Assembly (NCBI GenBank): GCA_900756035.1
Contig: CAAEIR010000211.1
Location: 1-31,071 of the forward strand
Direction of reading: 5' to 3'
Length of the DNA stretch: 31,071 nt
Source of the DNA: an uncultured Anaerostipes sp.
GTDB taxonomy: Bacteria > Bacillota > Clostridia > Lachnospirales > Lachnospiraceae
The translations under genes and the position numbers were made by a program. Position 1 is the first letter of the stretch; each line of letters opens with the position of its first letter. Below are positions 1-7,353 of the stretch, piece after piece. Below the pieces are notes generated by a model. The model ran no database searches. It was not told the origin of the DNA and saw only the letters and a list, made by a program, of their open reading frames with translations.

Positions 1-27
1 GGCTTATGTTACTCAATTAGCTGCTTT

Positions 28-735
28 TTATATCTTAGGTTTATATTTTGCTTCATTAAAAATCTGTTTTAAATGTTCTAAATGTTTTTCTATAGACCCT
101 TCTTTTGTGAATAATCCCGAAGTACCACCCGTAAAGATCGTAGCACCTGCCTGTGTCAACATTCCGAGGGTGGATGCATTTACGTTGCCATCTGCCTGAA
201 TCTGTGTTTTTAATCCATGTTCCTTTAACAATGCAGACATAGATGATATATGATTGATTGCATCCATTTGAATCTTCTGACCGGAAAAGCCGGGGTTGAC
301 CGTCAGTTTTAAAATCCAATCAACTTCTTTTGCCAGTGAAATGAAATCCTCTGACGGCGGGGTGTCTGCCCGATAACATAAAATCGGTTTAGCTCCATAT
401 TTTCGAATTTTTTCAAATGTTTCCAATGGTTTTTCCATTGCCTCATATTGTACGGCAATATATTGAGCCCCTGCATCTGCAAACCTCTGAATAAAACGCT
501 CAGGACGATACACGGCCAAATGTACTTCCACCGGAATAGCTGTCACCTGAGACATTTGTTCTAATAGAGTATCTCCAAGAATCAGACATTGGTTAAAATC
601 ACCGTCTACAACATCATAATGAAAAAAGGAAATACCTGCCGATTCACATTTTTTGATTTGTTTCTCCATATTTAAAAGATCCATACAAGAAACAGAAGCT
701 GAAAATGTTGGAGGAATAAGGTTTAAAGACTGCAT
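28..735 (-). CDS. Ribulose-phosphate 3-epimerase family protein (pentulose- or hexulose-phosphate 3-epimerase)
   Basis: A 235-residue TIM-barrel protein of the Rpe family, which epimerises ketose phosphates at C3 in the cytoplasm. The metal-binding motifs are visible: H39-x-D41 with the following VDG, H72 in EVHLAVYRPE, the phosphate-side TVNPGFSGQ, and the later QADGNV aspartate. The family's usual VHLMV is VHLAV here, which suggests a paralogue such as an allulose-6-phosphate or other hexulose-phosphate 3-epimerase rather than the housekeeping enzyme; this is inference. An AAGGAGGG ribosome binding site lies 6 nt before the ATG. It sits 90 bp downstream of the aldolase gene on the same strand with no terminator seen between them, so the two probably share a transcript started at the divergent promoter near 1756. 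Length is normal for the family. Confidence 0.85.
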   Translation of the reverse strand: MQSLNLIPPTFSASVSCMDLLNMEKQIKKCESAGISFFHYDVVDGDFNQCLILGDTLLEQMSQVTAIPVEVHLAVYRPERFIQRFADAGAQYIAVQYEAMEKPLETFEKIRKYGAKPILCYRADTPPSEDFISLAKEVDWILKLTVNPGFSGQKIQMDAINHISSMSALLKEHGLKTQIQADGNVNASTLGMLTQAGATIFTGGTSGLFTKEGSIEKHLEHLKQIFNEAKYKPKI

Positions 736-825
736 AAAATACCCTCCTTTTTAATTTAAAATTCGATTTCCGATTCAATATCATTGCTGTTTATATTGTT
801 TTCGCCGCCTGCTTTAAGACATAGT

Positions 826-1710
826 TTAATTAAGAATGGAATCTGCAAAAACGGACATGGCAGCTTTTACATCGTTTCGAATTGCTTCTTTTGCGGCATG
901 GATGATATCGTGGAAAAAGATTTTCTCATCTCCGGCAGAGTTTATGAAGCTGCGGACTGCATTTCCTCCTGCCATGGCACTGTAAGTGTAGTAGTTGATT
1001 TTCGTAATTCCATTGCGGATTGCTGTTTTGAAATCTTCATCAGAAACACCGGAACCTCCATGCATAACGAGAGGCAGGTCGATTTTTTGTTTGATCTGTG
1101 TGATGCGGTTTAGATCGAGTTTTGGTTTTGTAAGGTAGACTCCGTGGGTTGTGCCAAAAGAAATGGCAAGAGCATCAACCTCTGTTCCTTCCGCAAATTC
1201 TTTTGCGGTAAGAGGATCGGTATAGCAGTCGTCCAGGGAAGCAAAGTCATCGGCACCTACAGCACCTCTTCCTTCACCGCCTCCTACTGCCGAGGTGAAG
1301 ATATGTCCAAGTTCAGCTTCTACAGAGACTCCGGCTGCATGAGCAATTTTAACAATTTCCTTAGTTTCCTCAAAATTTTCTTCGTAACTTTTCGAAGATG
1401 CATCATACATAATAGATGTAAAGCCAAGACGAATTGCCTGCATGCACAGATCAAAAGAAGCTCCGTGATCTAAGTGTACACAGACCGGAACGTGAGAGCG
1501 TCTTGCGTACTGTAACATGATTGGTCCGATTTCTTCAAGAGAAATCAGATTTTCATGAACTTCTGCGTGTTGCAAAATAACCGGAAGATTCAGTTCTTCA
1601 GCAGCAGAAATTACAGACTGTATAGATTCCAGGTTTGGAACGTTAAAAGCGCCAACTGCATAGTGGCGTTTTTTTGCGTCCTCGAGAATTTCTTTCATAG
1701 TGACCAGCAT
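826..1710 (-). CDS. Class II (zinc) fructose/tagatose-bisphosphate aldolase family protein
   Basis: A 294-residue class II aldolase, which cleaves a ketose 1,6-bisphosphate into dihydroxyacetone phosphate and an aldehyde (glyceraldehyde 3-phosphate for fructose or tagatose). Visible motifs in order: AFNVPNLE near the N-terminus, HLDHG (catalytic Asp81, zinc His82), EAELGHI, SFGTTHGVY with a zinc His, MHGGSGV with the third zinc His, and KINYYTYS for phosphate binding. Length and motif order fit the GatY/KbaY/FbaA group; sequence alone does not decide fructose versus tagatose. The ATG has an AGGAGG site 8 nt upstream. It is the first gene of a leftward transcript with the epimerase, diverging from the PTS operon, and two copies of the ATTACCANTGGTAAT operator lie in its promoter. 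It most likely processes the sugar brought in by that PTS. Confidence 0.88.
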   Translation of the reverse strand: MLVTMKEILEDAKKRHYAVGAFNVPNLESIQSVISAAEELNLPVILQHAEVHENLISLEEIGPIMLQYARRSHVPVCVHLDHGASFDLCMQAIRLGFTSIMYDASSKSYEENFEETKEIVKIAHAAGVSVEAELGHIFTSAVGGGEGRGAVGADDFASLDDCYTDPLTAKEFAEGTEVDALAISFGTTHGVYLTKPKLDLNRITQIKQKIDLPLVMHGGSGVSDEDFKTAIRNGITKINYYTYSAMAGGNAVRSFINSAGDEKIFFHDIIHAAKEAIRNDVKAAMSVFADSILN

Positions 1711-1755
1711 TTTATATACCTCCTAGTCTTAAATCGAGTTTGTAGGTTTGATAAA

Positions 1756-1784
1756 ATTATAACCAATGGAAATTACAAATTCAA
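1756..1784 (-). promoter_or_regulatory. Promoter of the aldolase-epimerase transcript
   Basis: On the minus strand TTGAAT and TATAAT are separated by 17 nt, about 45 bp upstream of the aldolase ATG. An operator-like copy lies in the spacer and another just upstream of the -35 box, so the promoter looks repressor-controlled. Confidence 0.7.
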
Positions 1785-1805
1785 TAAGATATTACCAAAG
1801 GTAAT
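1759..1805. promoter_or_regulatory. Two operator-like inverted repeats in the aldolase promoter
   Basis: ATAACCAATGGAAAT (1759-1773) and ATTACCAAAGGTAAT (1791-1805) align to each other and to a third copy at 1919-1933, giving the dyad ATTACCA-N-TGGTAAT. The first lies between the -10 and -35 boxes, the second immediately upstream of the -35. The likely binder is the GntR-family protein encoded at 5275-6042; that link is inference. Confidence 0.6.
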
Positions 1806-1884
1806 TAGATTTGTGAAAAATAGATAAAAAAATAATAGAAAAATTGTAGAAATACACAAAAATTTTCAAAAGGAGCAAATAATA

Positions 1885-1912
1885 TTGACAAAATTGTACT
1901 GGGTGGTATTAT
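1885..1912 (+). promoter_or_regulatory. Promoter of the first PTS operon
   Basis: TTGACA (1885-1890) and TATTAT (1907-1912) are 16 nt apart, with the EIIB ATG at 1954. A perfect 7-bp inverted repeat, GTGGTAT-N10-ATACCAC (1903-1926), overlaps the -10 box and runs into the downstream operator. Confidence 0.75.
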
Positions 1913-1918
1913 TTAGTA

Positions 1919-1933
1919 CATACCACTGGTAAT
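1919..1933. promoter_or_regulatory. Operator-like repeat at the start of the first PTS transcript
   Basis: CATACCACTGGTAAT is the third copy of the ATTACCANTGGTAAT dyad. It begins 6 nt after the -10 box, so a bound protein would cover the transcription start, a classical repression position. Confidence 0.6.
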
Positions 1934-1953
1934 AAAAAGAAAGGAGACAAAAA

Positions 1954-2433
1954 ATGAAAGTTGAAGGTGTTGTACTTGTAAGAATTGATGACAGGCTGAT
2001 CCACGGTCAGGTGATGACTTCGTGGCTGAATTACACTGGGGCGAACAAAATTATGATTATTGACGATGGTGTGGCAGCTGACCCGTTTATGAAAAGCGTA
2101 CTGAAAACCTGCGTACCGGCAAATGTAAGACTTGCCACGTTTGGAGTAGAGAAGGCAGCAGTACGATTGAAAAAAGGATTTGCAGGGGATAAGTGCATTG
2201 TTCTGGTAAAATATCCTGAAACTCTGCACCGATTAATGGAAGAAGGTGTTTTGTTTGACGAGATCAATATCGGAGGAATGGGTGTAAGCGGTACAAGAAC
2301 AAAATTTTTCCGAAATATTTCGGCGTCTGAAGAAGAGAAGAAAATGTTAAAGGAAATGGTCGAAGCAGGTGCAAAAATTAGTGTGCGGATTATAGCAGAA
2401 GACAGCGCGACAGATATTTCAAAAATGCTTTAA
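1954..2433 (+). CDS. PTS system, mannose/fructose/sorbose-family EIIB component
   Basis: A 159-residue cytoplasmic EIIB of the mannose (splinter) PTS family. It passes phosphate from EIIA to the incoming sugar. The phosphorylated residue is His17 in the motif RIDDRLIHGQV near the N-terminus, typical of this family, which uses histidine instead of the cysteine of other EIIB types. Length matches the family (about 160). The start has a GGAG site 8 to 10 nt upstream. It is the first gene of EIIB-IIC-IID-dehydrogenase-GntR, 18 bp before IIC. No EIIA is encoded in this operon; the only one in the window is at 7354, in the second PTS operon, and may serve both. Substrate cannot be told from the sequence. 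Confidence 0.92.
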   Translation: MKVEGVVLVRIDDRLIHGQVMTSWLNYTGANKIMIIDDGVAADPFMKSVLKTCVPANVRLATFGVEKAAVRLKKGFAGDKCIVLVKYPETLHRLMEEGVLFDEINIGGMGVSGTRTKFFRNISASEEEKKMLKEMVEAGAKISVRIIAEDSATDISKML

Positions 2434-2451
2434 AAGAAAAGGAGGATACAG

Positions 2452-3273
2452 ATGCAAATATCGTTAATTCAGGCAATTTTAATTGGTATTGTTTACTATC
2501 TCGGAAATATTGGTACCCCATGGCTATCATTATTAGGTAGTATCTCTGTTGTTTATAAACCGTTAGTTGCAGGTACATTGGTCGGATTTATTTTAGGAGA
2601 CCCGGTCCAGGGATGTATTATTGGAGCTGCAATTAACCTTCCTTATGTGGCATTTATTTCTGCCGGCGGAACGGCGCCGCAAGATCCGGGACTTGCAGGA
2701 ACTGTCGGAACTGCATGGGCGATGGCAGCTGGAGTGGATCCGGCAGCCGCTGTAACCATAGCGCTTCCACTGGGGCTGCTTGGAACAATGATCTGGGTTG
2801 CGCATATGACACTGGATGTAACGTTTGTTCATATGGCTGACAGAGCTGCCGAGGAAGGAAATATCGAAAAGATTTGTTTTTGGCATGTAGTGCCGCCGCA
2901 GATTTTAATGTTTTGTCTTTGTGTTATTCCGGCAACCGTGGCAACTTATTTTGGATCTTCAGCGGTACAGGGCATTATTCAGCAGTTAACCGGACGTCCG
3001 TTGACGGTACTTCAGGTAATTGGAGGATTATTGCCTGCATTGGGTATTGCCATGAACCTTCGTGCAATCTCAAGACCCGGAACCCTTTTGTTTTATATGG
3101 TTGGATTCATTTTAGTTACTTATCTTGGTCTTCCGGTTATTGCAGTTGCTGTGCTCGGAGCAGTCATAGGATATTTTTATACAGTATTGCTCAATAATCA
3201 TGCACCTCAACCAGCAATGGAGGGGAATCATCAAGCAGCAGTAATTGATGAAGATGACGAGGAGGATTTTTAA
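2452..3273 (+). CDS. PTS system, mannose/fructose/sorbose-family EIIC permease
   Basis: A 273-residue multi-pass membrane protein that, with IID, forms the sugar channel of a mannose-family PTS. Hydrophobic segments run through almost the whole length, starting with the IQAILIGIVYYL helix; SAGGTAPQDPGLAGT in the N-terminal half is typical of EIIC of this family. The C-terminus leaves the membrane and ends in an acidic tail, IDEDDEEDF. The codons of that tail (GAC GAG GAG GAT) also supply the GAGGAGG ribosome binding site of the next gene, whose ATG follows the stop by one base, so translation is probably coupled. An AAAGGAGG-like site precedes this start. A similar acidic stretch joins IIC to IID in the fused protein at 8375. 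Confidence 0.92.
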   Translation: MQISLIQAILIGIVYYLGNIGTPWLSLLGSISVVYKPLVAGTLVGFILGDPVQGCIIGAAINLPYVAFISAGGTAPQDPGLAGTVGTAWAMAAGVDPAAAVTIALPLGLLGTMIWVAHMTLDVTFVHMADRAAEEGNIEKICFWHVVPPQILMFCLCVIPATVATYFGSSAVQGIIQQLTGRPLTVLQVIGGLLPALGIAMNLRAISRPGTLLFYMVGFILVTYLGLPVIAVAVLGAVIGYFYTVLLNNHAPQPAMEGNHQAAVIDEDDEEDF

Positions 3274-3274
3274 T

Positions 3275-4111
3275 ATGGGAGAAAAAAGAAAGCAGTTAAG
3301 CAAAAAAGATGTGGTAAAAGCATTCTGGAGATGGACCTTCTTTTCTCATGCTAACTACAATTATGAGAGATTAGAGGCAACGGGTTTGGTTCATTCTTAT
3401 AAGCATGTTATAAAAAAATTATATGGAGATGATCCGGAAGAATATAAAGCCTGTATCAAACGACATATGCAGTTTTTTAATACAGAACCGCATATTGGAG
3501 GTGTAATTCCGGGGATTGTCCTGGCAATGGAAGAAGAACGTGCAAACGGGGCGCCTATTACCGATGAAGCGATCAATGGTGTGAAGACAGGTTTAATGGG
3601 GCCTTTTGCAGGAATCGGAGACACCTTATGGCAGGGAACTTTAACACCGATTTTACTGGCATTTGGAATCAGTCTTGGTTCTCAGGGGAATCTTTTGGGA
3701 CCGTTGGTATACACGCTTTTAATGTTTGGAATTATGTGGCCGGTGGCATATATTTGCTGGATGAAAGGGTATGAGCTTGGAAAAGACGGAATTGAGAAGA
3801 TTCTCGGTGGAAATCAACTTCAGATGCTGATTACCGGTGCTTCAGCTATGGGTGCCATTGTTCTTGGTGCACTTTCCAGTCAGTTTGTTACGGTGCATTG
3901 TTCTGCGGTAATTAAATTCGGAGCGTTAAAGATGAATGTACAGGAAACGGTTTTTGATGCTTTGTTTAAAGGAATTTTACCTCTGGCAGTAACATTGCTT
4001 ACTTTATACTTGCTAAAAAACCGGAAGATGAAGGCAACAACGGTTATGCTGATTTTGATTGTAATAGGAGTTGTCTTAGGAGGGGTTGGATTCCTCGGAG
4101 TTGCATCTTAA
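3275..4111 (+). CDS. PTS system, mannose/fructose/sorbose-family EIID component
   Basis: A 278-residue membrane protein, partner of EIIC. The family core is clear: FFSHANYNYERL near residue 25, HMQFFNTEPHIGG, MEEERANG, then VKTGLMGPFAGIGDTLWQG, followed by several hydrophobic segments to the C-terminus. I start it at the ATG at 3275, giving MGEKRKQLSKKDV, because the GAGGAGG site at 3259-3266 sits correctly before it. An upstream TTG at 3245 in the same frame lies inside the IIC tail and is unlikely. Usual length for the family. The dehydrogenase gene follows after 25 bp. Confidence 0.92.
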   Translation: MGEKRKQLSKKDVVKAFWRWTFFSHANYNYERLEATGLVHSYKHVIKKLYGDDPEEYKACIKRHMQFFNTEPHIGGVIPGIVLAMEEERANGAPITDEAINGVKTGLMGPFAGIGDTLWQGTLTPILLAFGISLGSQGNLLGPLVYTLLMFGIMWPVAYICWMKGYELGKDGIEKILGGNQLQMLITGASAMGAIVLGALSSQFVTVHCSAVIKFGALKMNVQETVFDALFKGILPLAVTLLTLYLLKNRKMKATTVMLILIVIGVVLGGVGFLGVAS

Positions 4112-4136
4112 ATAAAAGACATGGAGGTAAAACAGG

Positions 4137-5183
4137 ATGAGTGAGATGGCAAAAACATTAGTGTTTACAGGTGAAAAGCAGATAGAACTCAGAGAATATC
4201 CGATTCCTGAAGTGAGTGATGATAAAGTTCTGGTTAAGGTGGATGCCTGTGCAATTTGTACCTGGGAGCAAAGGGTCTATACGGGAGTTAAGAAAGTGGA
4301 GTATCCATTTATCGGCGGGCACGAAATGGTCGGCAGAATTGTAAAAATGGGAAAAAACGTAGACCAAAGACAGTGGAAAGAAGGAGACTTTGTAGCAGTA
4401 GGAGTGACACTTCCATGCAAAAACTGTTATCAGTGTAAAAGCGGAAACGAACAAAACTGCGAGCATTTTGACCACAGCAAGCAGCAAGAAGGGCTTCCGG
4501 AAAAGGGGATGGGGGGATTAAGTTCCCATCTTCTGGTGAAGCCGGATAATCTGTTTCATATTGATCATATTTCTGCGGAAGAAGCAACGATTACAGAACC
4601 GTTGTCCTGTGTTATTCACAGTGTAGAAACCGCAGAAATTGAATTGGGCGATACCGTTGTTGTGATCGGCTGCGGAATTATGGGACTTTTGCATACTATT
4701 CTGGCAGTAAAACAAGGTGCCTGTGTAATTGTGTCCGATACCAATGAAGAAAGGACAAAGCTGGCGCTTAAGTTGGGAGCAAGTTATGCAGTGAATCCGG
4801 CAGAAGAGTGCCTTGAAGAACGGGTCAAAGAAATTACCAATGGAATCAAAGCGCAGGTTGTATTTGATACGACACCGATTTCGGCGGTGGCTGAAGATGC
4901 TTTGAAAGTGACTGCAAACAACGGAAGGGTGGTTCTTTACAGTTCTTTTTATCCGGATGTGCCGATTCGCGTCAGTCCGGACTGGCTGCATAAAAGCGCT
5001 GTAAAATTATTGGGTACGGCAAATTCCAATGTTACAGATTTTACAAAGGCCACGAGGCTGTTATCACAGAAAATTGTGGATGTGAAACCATTTGTCAGTG
5101 AAGTCTACGAGCTGAAAGATTATAAGGCAGCTTTTGAATCCGCAATTCAAGGAGATAAGTTCCGGGTTGTTTTAAAATTTTAA
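4137..5183 (+). CDS. Zinc-dependent MDR-family alcohol/polyol (sugar) dehydrogenase
   Basis: A 348-residue medium-chain dehydrogenase of the sorbitol/threonine dehydrogenase type. Catalytic zinc residues are probably Cys41 (CAICTWE) and His62-Glu63 (GGHE). The structural zinc site is complete, with Cys94, Cys97, Cys100 and Cys108 in the canonical spacing. The nucleotide-binding fold carries VVVIGCGIMG, and VSDTNEER after it suggests NAD(H) preference. It would oxidise a polyol or sugar (phosphate) to a ketose, or the reverse. Its place directly behind PTS IID, and opposite an epimerase and an aldolase, suggests it acts on the sugar phosphate delivered by that PTS; the exact substrate is unknown. 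A GGAGG site lies 9 nt before the ATG. Confidence 0.85.
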   Translation: MSEMAKTLVFTGEKQIELREYPIPEVSDDKVLVKVDACAICTWEQRVYTGVKKVEYPFIGGHEMVGRIVKMGKNVDQRQWKEGDFVAVGVTLPCKNCYQCKSGNEQNCEHFDHSKQQEGLPEKGMGGLSSHLLVKPDNLFHIDHISAEEATITEPLSCVIHSVETAEIELGDTVVVIGCGIMGLLHTILAVKQGACVIVSDTNEERTKLALKLGASYAVNPAEECLEERVKEITNGIKAQVVFDTTPISAVAEDALKVTANNGRVVLYSSFYPDVPIRVSPDWLHKSAVKLLGTANSNVTDFTKATRLLSQKIVDVKPFVSEVYELKDYKAAFESAIQGDKFRVVLKF

Positions 5184-5274
5184 TGAAGCCAATCTTGTAA
5201 GAAAAAGACCGAAATGTTAAGATTATCACATAAGAAAAATTATTCTATGAATAGGATGAAGAAAGGCAGAGGAT

Positions 5275-6042
5275 ATGGCAGGGAAGAAAAAGCAGCTTCT
5301 TTATATGAAACTATATCATAAACTCTTAGAGGCTTATGAGGATCAGCCATATTATTCTCCGCTTCCGGGAGAACGTGAATTGTGTGATATCTATAACGTC
5401 AGCAGACCGACAGTAAGAAAAGCCTTGGAAGTTTTGGAGAATAAAGGGTGTATTGTAAGGTTTGCCGGCAAGGGAGCATTTTTTATAGGAAATAAAAAGG
5501 AAGAAGGAAACAGTGAACCCGTATCAACCAATATTGCATTTTATAATCAGGTAAAATTGCGTGGAGATTATACCAGAAGCAAAGTGCTCGCACAAAAAAT
5601 CAGTACGGCTGATTGTGAGGTGGCACAGGTTCTGGGGATAAAGGAAGGAGACAGGGTTTTCCATTTGGAACGCCTTCGTTATATTAATGAAAAACTCTGG
5701 TCAATCGCAGACGCTTATGTATCATATGAACGATGTCCTGAATTGATTGAATATGATTTTGCAGAGAGATCCCTTCACAATACTATGTCAAACTATGGGC
5801 ATGTACCGGCAAGGGCAAAAAGACATTTGACAATTCAGCGGGCGGATGACTATGATGCCTTTAATCTCGGACTGGAAAGCGGAGAACCTGTATGTGTGGC
5901 GAAAACCATTACTTTCGATACTAACGGAGATCCGATGGAGTATTCCATCAGCCGGAGCGATGCTTACAATATGTCGATTGAGTTAAATCAGCAAAATACA
6001 ATCAGCAGGGAAGGCGCCGGAGTCTATACCAATATGCTTTAA
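5275..6042 (+). CDS. GntR-family (HutC subfamily) transcriptional regulator
   Basis: A 255-residue regulator. The N-terminal winged helix-turn-helix covers about residues 8-75, with LPGERELCDIYNVSRPTVRKAL as recognition region and GKGAFF as wing. The rest is a UTRA effector-binding domain of the HutC subfamily (RLRYINEKLWSIADAYV; PVCVAKTITFDTNG), which usually senses a phosphorylated sugar. It is the last gene of the first PTS operon, 91 bp after the dehydrogenase with no terminator seen between them, and is followed by a clear terminator. The best candidate targets are the three ATTACCANTGGTAAT sites between the aldolase and EIIB genes. No such site lies directly before its own start, so any autoregulation would act through the operon promoter. 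The start at 5275 has a GAAAGG site 8 nt upstream. Confidence 0.9.
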   Translation: MAGKKKQLLYMKLYHKLLEAYEDQPYYSPLPGERELCDIYNVSRPTVRKALEVLENKGCIVRFAGKGAFFIGNKKEEGNSEPVSTNIAFYNQVKLRGDYTRSKVLAQKISTADCEVAQVLGIKEGDRVFHLERLRYINEKLWSIADAYVSYERCPELIEYDFAERSLHNTMSNYGHVPARAKRHLTIQRADDYDAFNLGLESGEPVCVAKTITFDTNGDPMEYSISRSDAYNMSIELNQQNTISREGAGVYTNML

Positions 6043-6095
6043 GGTTGAAAGTACATAACAAATTGTAGTTATTAAAACGGAATCAGATTTATAAG

Positions 6096-6135
6096 AAAAG
6101 AGTATCTGTTTAAGAAAAGCAGGTATTCTTTTTTT
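6096..6135 (+). terminator. Rho-independent terminator after the GntR gene
   Basis: An 11-bp stem, AAGAGTATCTG with CAGGTATTCTT (two G-T pairs), has an 11-nt loop and ends in seven Ts (6129-6135). It closes the first PTS operon. Confidence 0.8.
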
Positions 6136-6179
6136 GTACCATAAGAAAGTTTTCCGAACTTCCCTATGGTATAAAAAAA
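6129..6179. repeat. Inverted repeat sharing the T-run of the preceding terminator
   Basis: T7-G-TACCATA (6129-6143) is mirrored by TATGGTA-T-A7 (6165-6179), with a further AAGTT/AACTT pairing inside. The T-run can pair either with the A-tract of the upstream terminator or with the A7 here, so the two structures exclude one another. It could be an attenuator or the remnant of a small repeat element. Confidence 0.5.
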
Positions 6180-6235
6180 CGCTCCGCGTAGGATGCGGAC
6201 TTGTCCACTTTGTTCTAAGAAATTTTTCATTATAA

Positions 6236-6264
6236 TTGACAAATGATCTGTTTTGAATTACAAC
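6236..6264 (+). promoter_or_regulatory. Weak candidate promoter before the glycyl radical enzyme remnant
   Basis: TTGACA (6236-6241) is followed after 17 nt by TACAAC, a 4 of 6 match to the -10 consensus. A TATAAT at 6231-6236 with a poor -35 is the alternative. Either would have served the original gene at 6326. Confidence 0.35.
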
Positions 6265-6325
6265 AAAGACGCAAAGGAGCATTATAGTGAACTTTTATGC
6301 GCCAGAAAGAGAAAGGAGATCGTTA

Positions 6326-6826
6326 ATGAATCAAAGAATTCGGAATTTAAAAGAGAATATTCAAAAATTAAATGATGAAGGTGTCAGGAAAACTTATCTA
6401 TATCAATATGTGTCAGAATCTTTGAAAATGACAGAGGGAGAATCTGCTCAGATCCGCAGGGCAAAGGCATTTGCCAATGTGCTGGACAGGGTAAAACAAG
6501 TTGTTTTGCCATATGAAACGATTACAGGAACAATGCTCGGTATGTGTCCTGTATATGAGGAGGTCATGACGAAAGAAGAGCAGGAGATATATGCAGATCA
6601 AATCATTAGAAATTACCTGGAAAAGAAAAAGCAGAATCAGGATTTTGATGGCAGCATTCAGTTTGGAGAGGGGCATGCAAAAAGTTTCGAGGACGAGTTT
6701 ACAAGTAAAAAAAGCCGCTGGTCATTGATGTCCAGGGTTCACCATGATGCCAGTGTGGAGTTTAAAGATTTACAGGATCTCATATCTGCAATGCAGAAAA
6801 AATATGAAGAAATCCGTCTTTTTTAA
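6326..6826 (+). pseudogene. Glycyl radical enzyme (pyruvate formate-lyase-like), N-terminal remnant
   Basis: About 167 residues that read like the start of a PFL/glycerol-dehydratase-type glycyl radical enzyme: a helical N-terminus with IRRAKAFANVLDRV, then VLPYETITGTMLG, the segment that in intact members precedes the barrel. The frame stops at 6826, whereas such enzymes are about 780-850 residues. The catalytic cysteine region and the whole barrel are missing, so the product cannot be active. The start is the ATG at 6326, with a GGAG site at 6315-6318; a GTG at 6287 in the same frame is less likely. The C-terminal end of the same enzyme type follows in another frame at 6853. Assignment is by recognition of motifs, not by alignment. 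Confidence 0.65.
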
Positions 6827-6852
6827 ACGAAGAAAAAGGAAGGCAGTCTGTC

Positions 6853-6990
6853 GTGCATCTTTTGAAAGCTTATATTGAAAATGGAGGGCCTCAGGTTCAG
6901 ATTTATACAACGAACATGGATGATTTAAAAGATGCACAGATTCACCCGGAAAAGCATCGGGATCTGATTGTTCGTGTCGGTGGATTTTGC
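6853..6990 (+). pseudogene. Glycyl radical enzyme C-terminal remnant with the glycine radical motif
   Basis: In the frame starting at 6853 the sequence reads VHLLKAYIENGGPQVQIYTT, then LKDAQIHPEKHRDLIVRVGG and F. This is the highly conserved C-terminal glycyl radical loop; the RVGGF glycine would carry the radical. It is cut off from the N-terminal part by a stop, a frame change and an internal deletion of roughly 500 or more codons. The homology ends near 6980-6990, just past the motif, where a piece of the activase begins in a different frame. Confidence 0.7.
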
Positions 6991-7273
6991 TCTGGAATTG
7001 CTAAAAAAATCAAAAGCGGAAGAGCTTAACACAGCAATGGAAACCAGTGGCTTTGCATCTTCTGAACAGTACTTGAAGGTACTGCCTTATGTTGATGAAT
7101 TCTTATGGGATTATAAAGAAACAGACCAAAAAAAGCATCAGGAATTTACGGGAGTCGCAAAAGATCAGCGTATCGGACGGATGCAGCAAAAAGAGTATGA
7201 GGTTCCATATGTCCGGATGAGAGAAATGTGGGAAGAAACGATAGAAATAATGGGCGAAGGATATGAGGCATAG
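6978..7273 (+). pseudogene. Glycyl radical enzyme activase (radical SAM), internal remnant
   Basis: In the frame that ends at 7273, FALELLKKSKAEELNTAMET, then SGFASSEQYLKVLPYVDEFL and DYKETDQKKHQEFTGV correspond to the middle of a PFL-activase-type radical SAM protein (the TALETSG...DxK...HxxYTG stretch). The N-terminal CxxxCxxC cluster motif is absent. The last 30 residues, from QKEYEVPYVRMREM on, do not resemble the activase to me and may be another fused scrap. Gene order enzyme-activase matches the usual operon, so one ancestral pair appears to have collapsed into under 1 kb. The fragment ends 80 bp before EIIA of the second PTS operon. Confidence 0.65.
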
Positions 7274-7304
7274 GTTTTATGTGGCCTTTTTCACATAAGA
7301 ACAA

Positions 7305-7310
7305 TATAAT
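7305..7310 (+). promoter_or_regulatory. -10 box of the second PTS operon
   Basis: A perfect TATAAT lies 44 bp before the EIIA GTG. At 17 nt upstream there is only TGGCCT, so no good -35 box is visible and the promoter may need an activator. Confidence 0.55.
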
Positions 7311-7316
7311 GAAATT

Positions 7317-7333
7317 ATTCTCACTATGAGAAT
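7317..7333. promoter_or_regulatory. 17-bp palindrome, operator of the second PTS operon
   Basis: ATTCTCA-CTA-TGAGAAT is a perfect dyad with 7-bp arms, placed 6 nt after the -10 box and before the ribosome binding site. The position fits a regulator site; the SorC-type regulator at 9968 is the nearest candidate. Confidence 0.55.
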
Positions 7334-7353
7334 GAAGGAAAAGGAGAAAGAAA

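Noticed and set aside
784..1473. Plus-strand ORFs of about 109 codons over the aldolase gene
   Set aside because: Shadows of the aldolase: low-complexity, Cys/Phe-rich translations without ribosome binding sites.
7280..7300. Sigma-54 (-24/-12) promoter for the second PTS operon, as in LevR-type mannose PTS loci
   Set aside because: TGGC is present, but no GC element follows at the right distance, and a perfect TATAAT lies close by.
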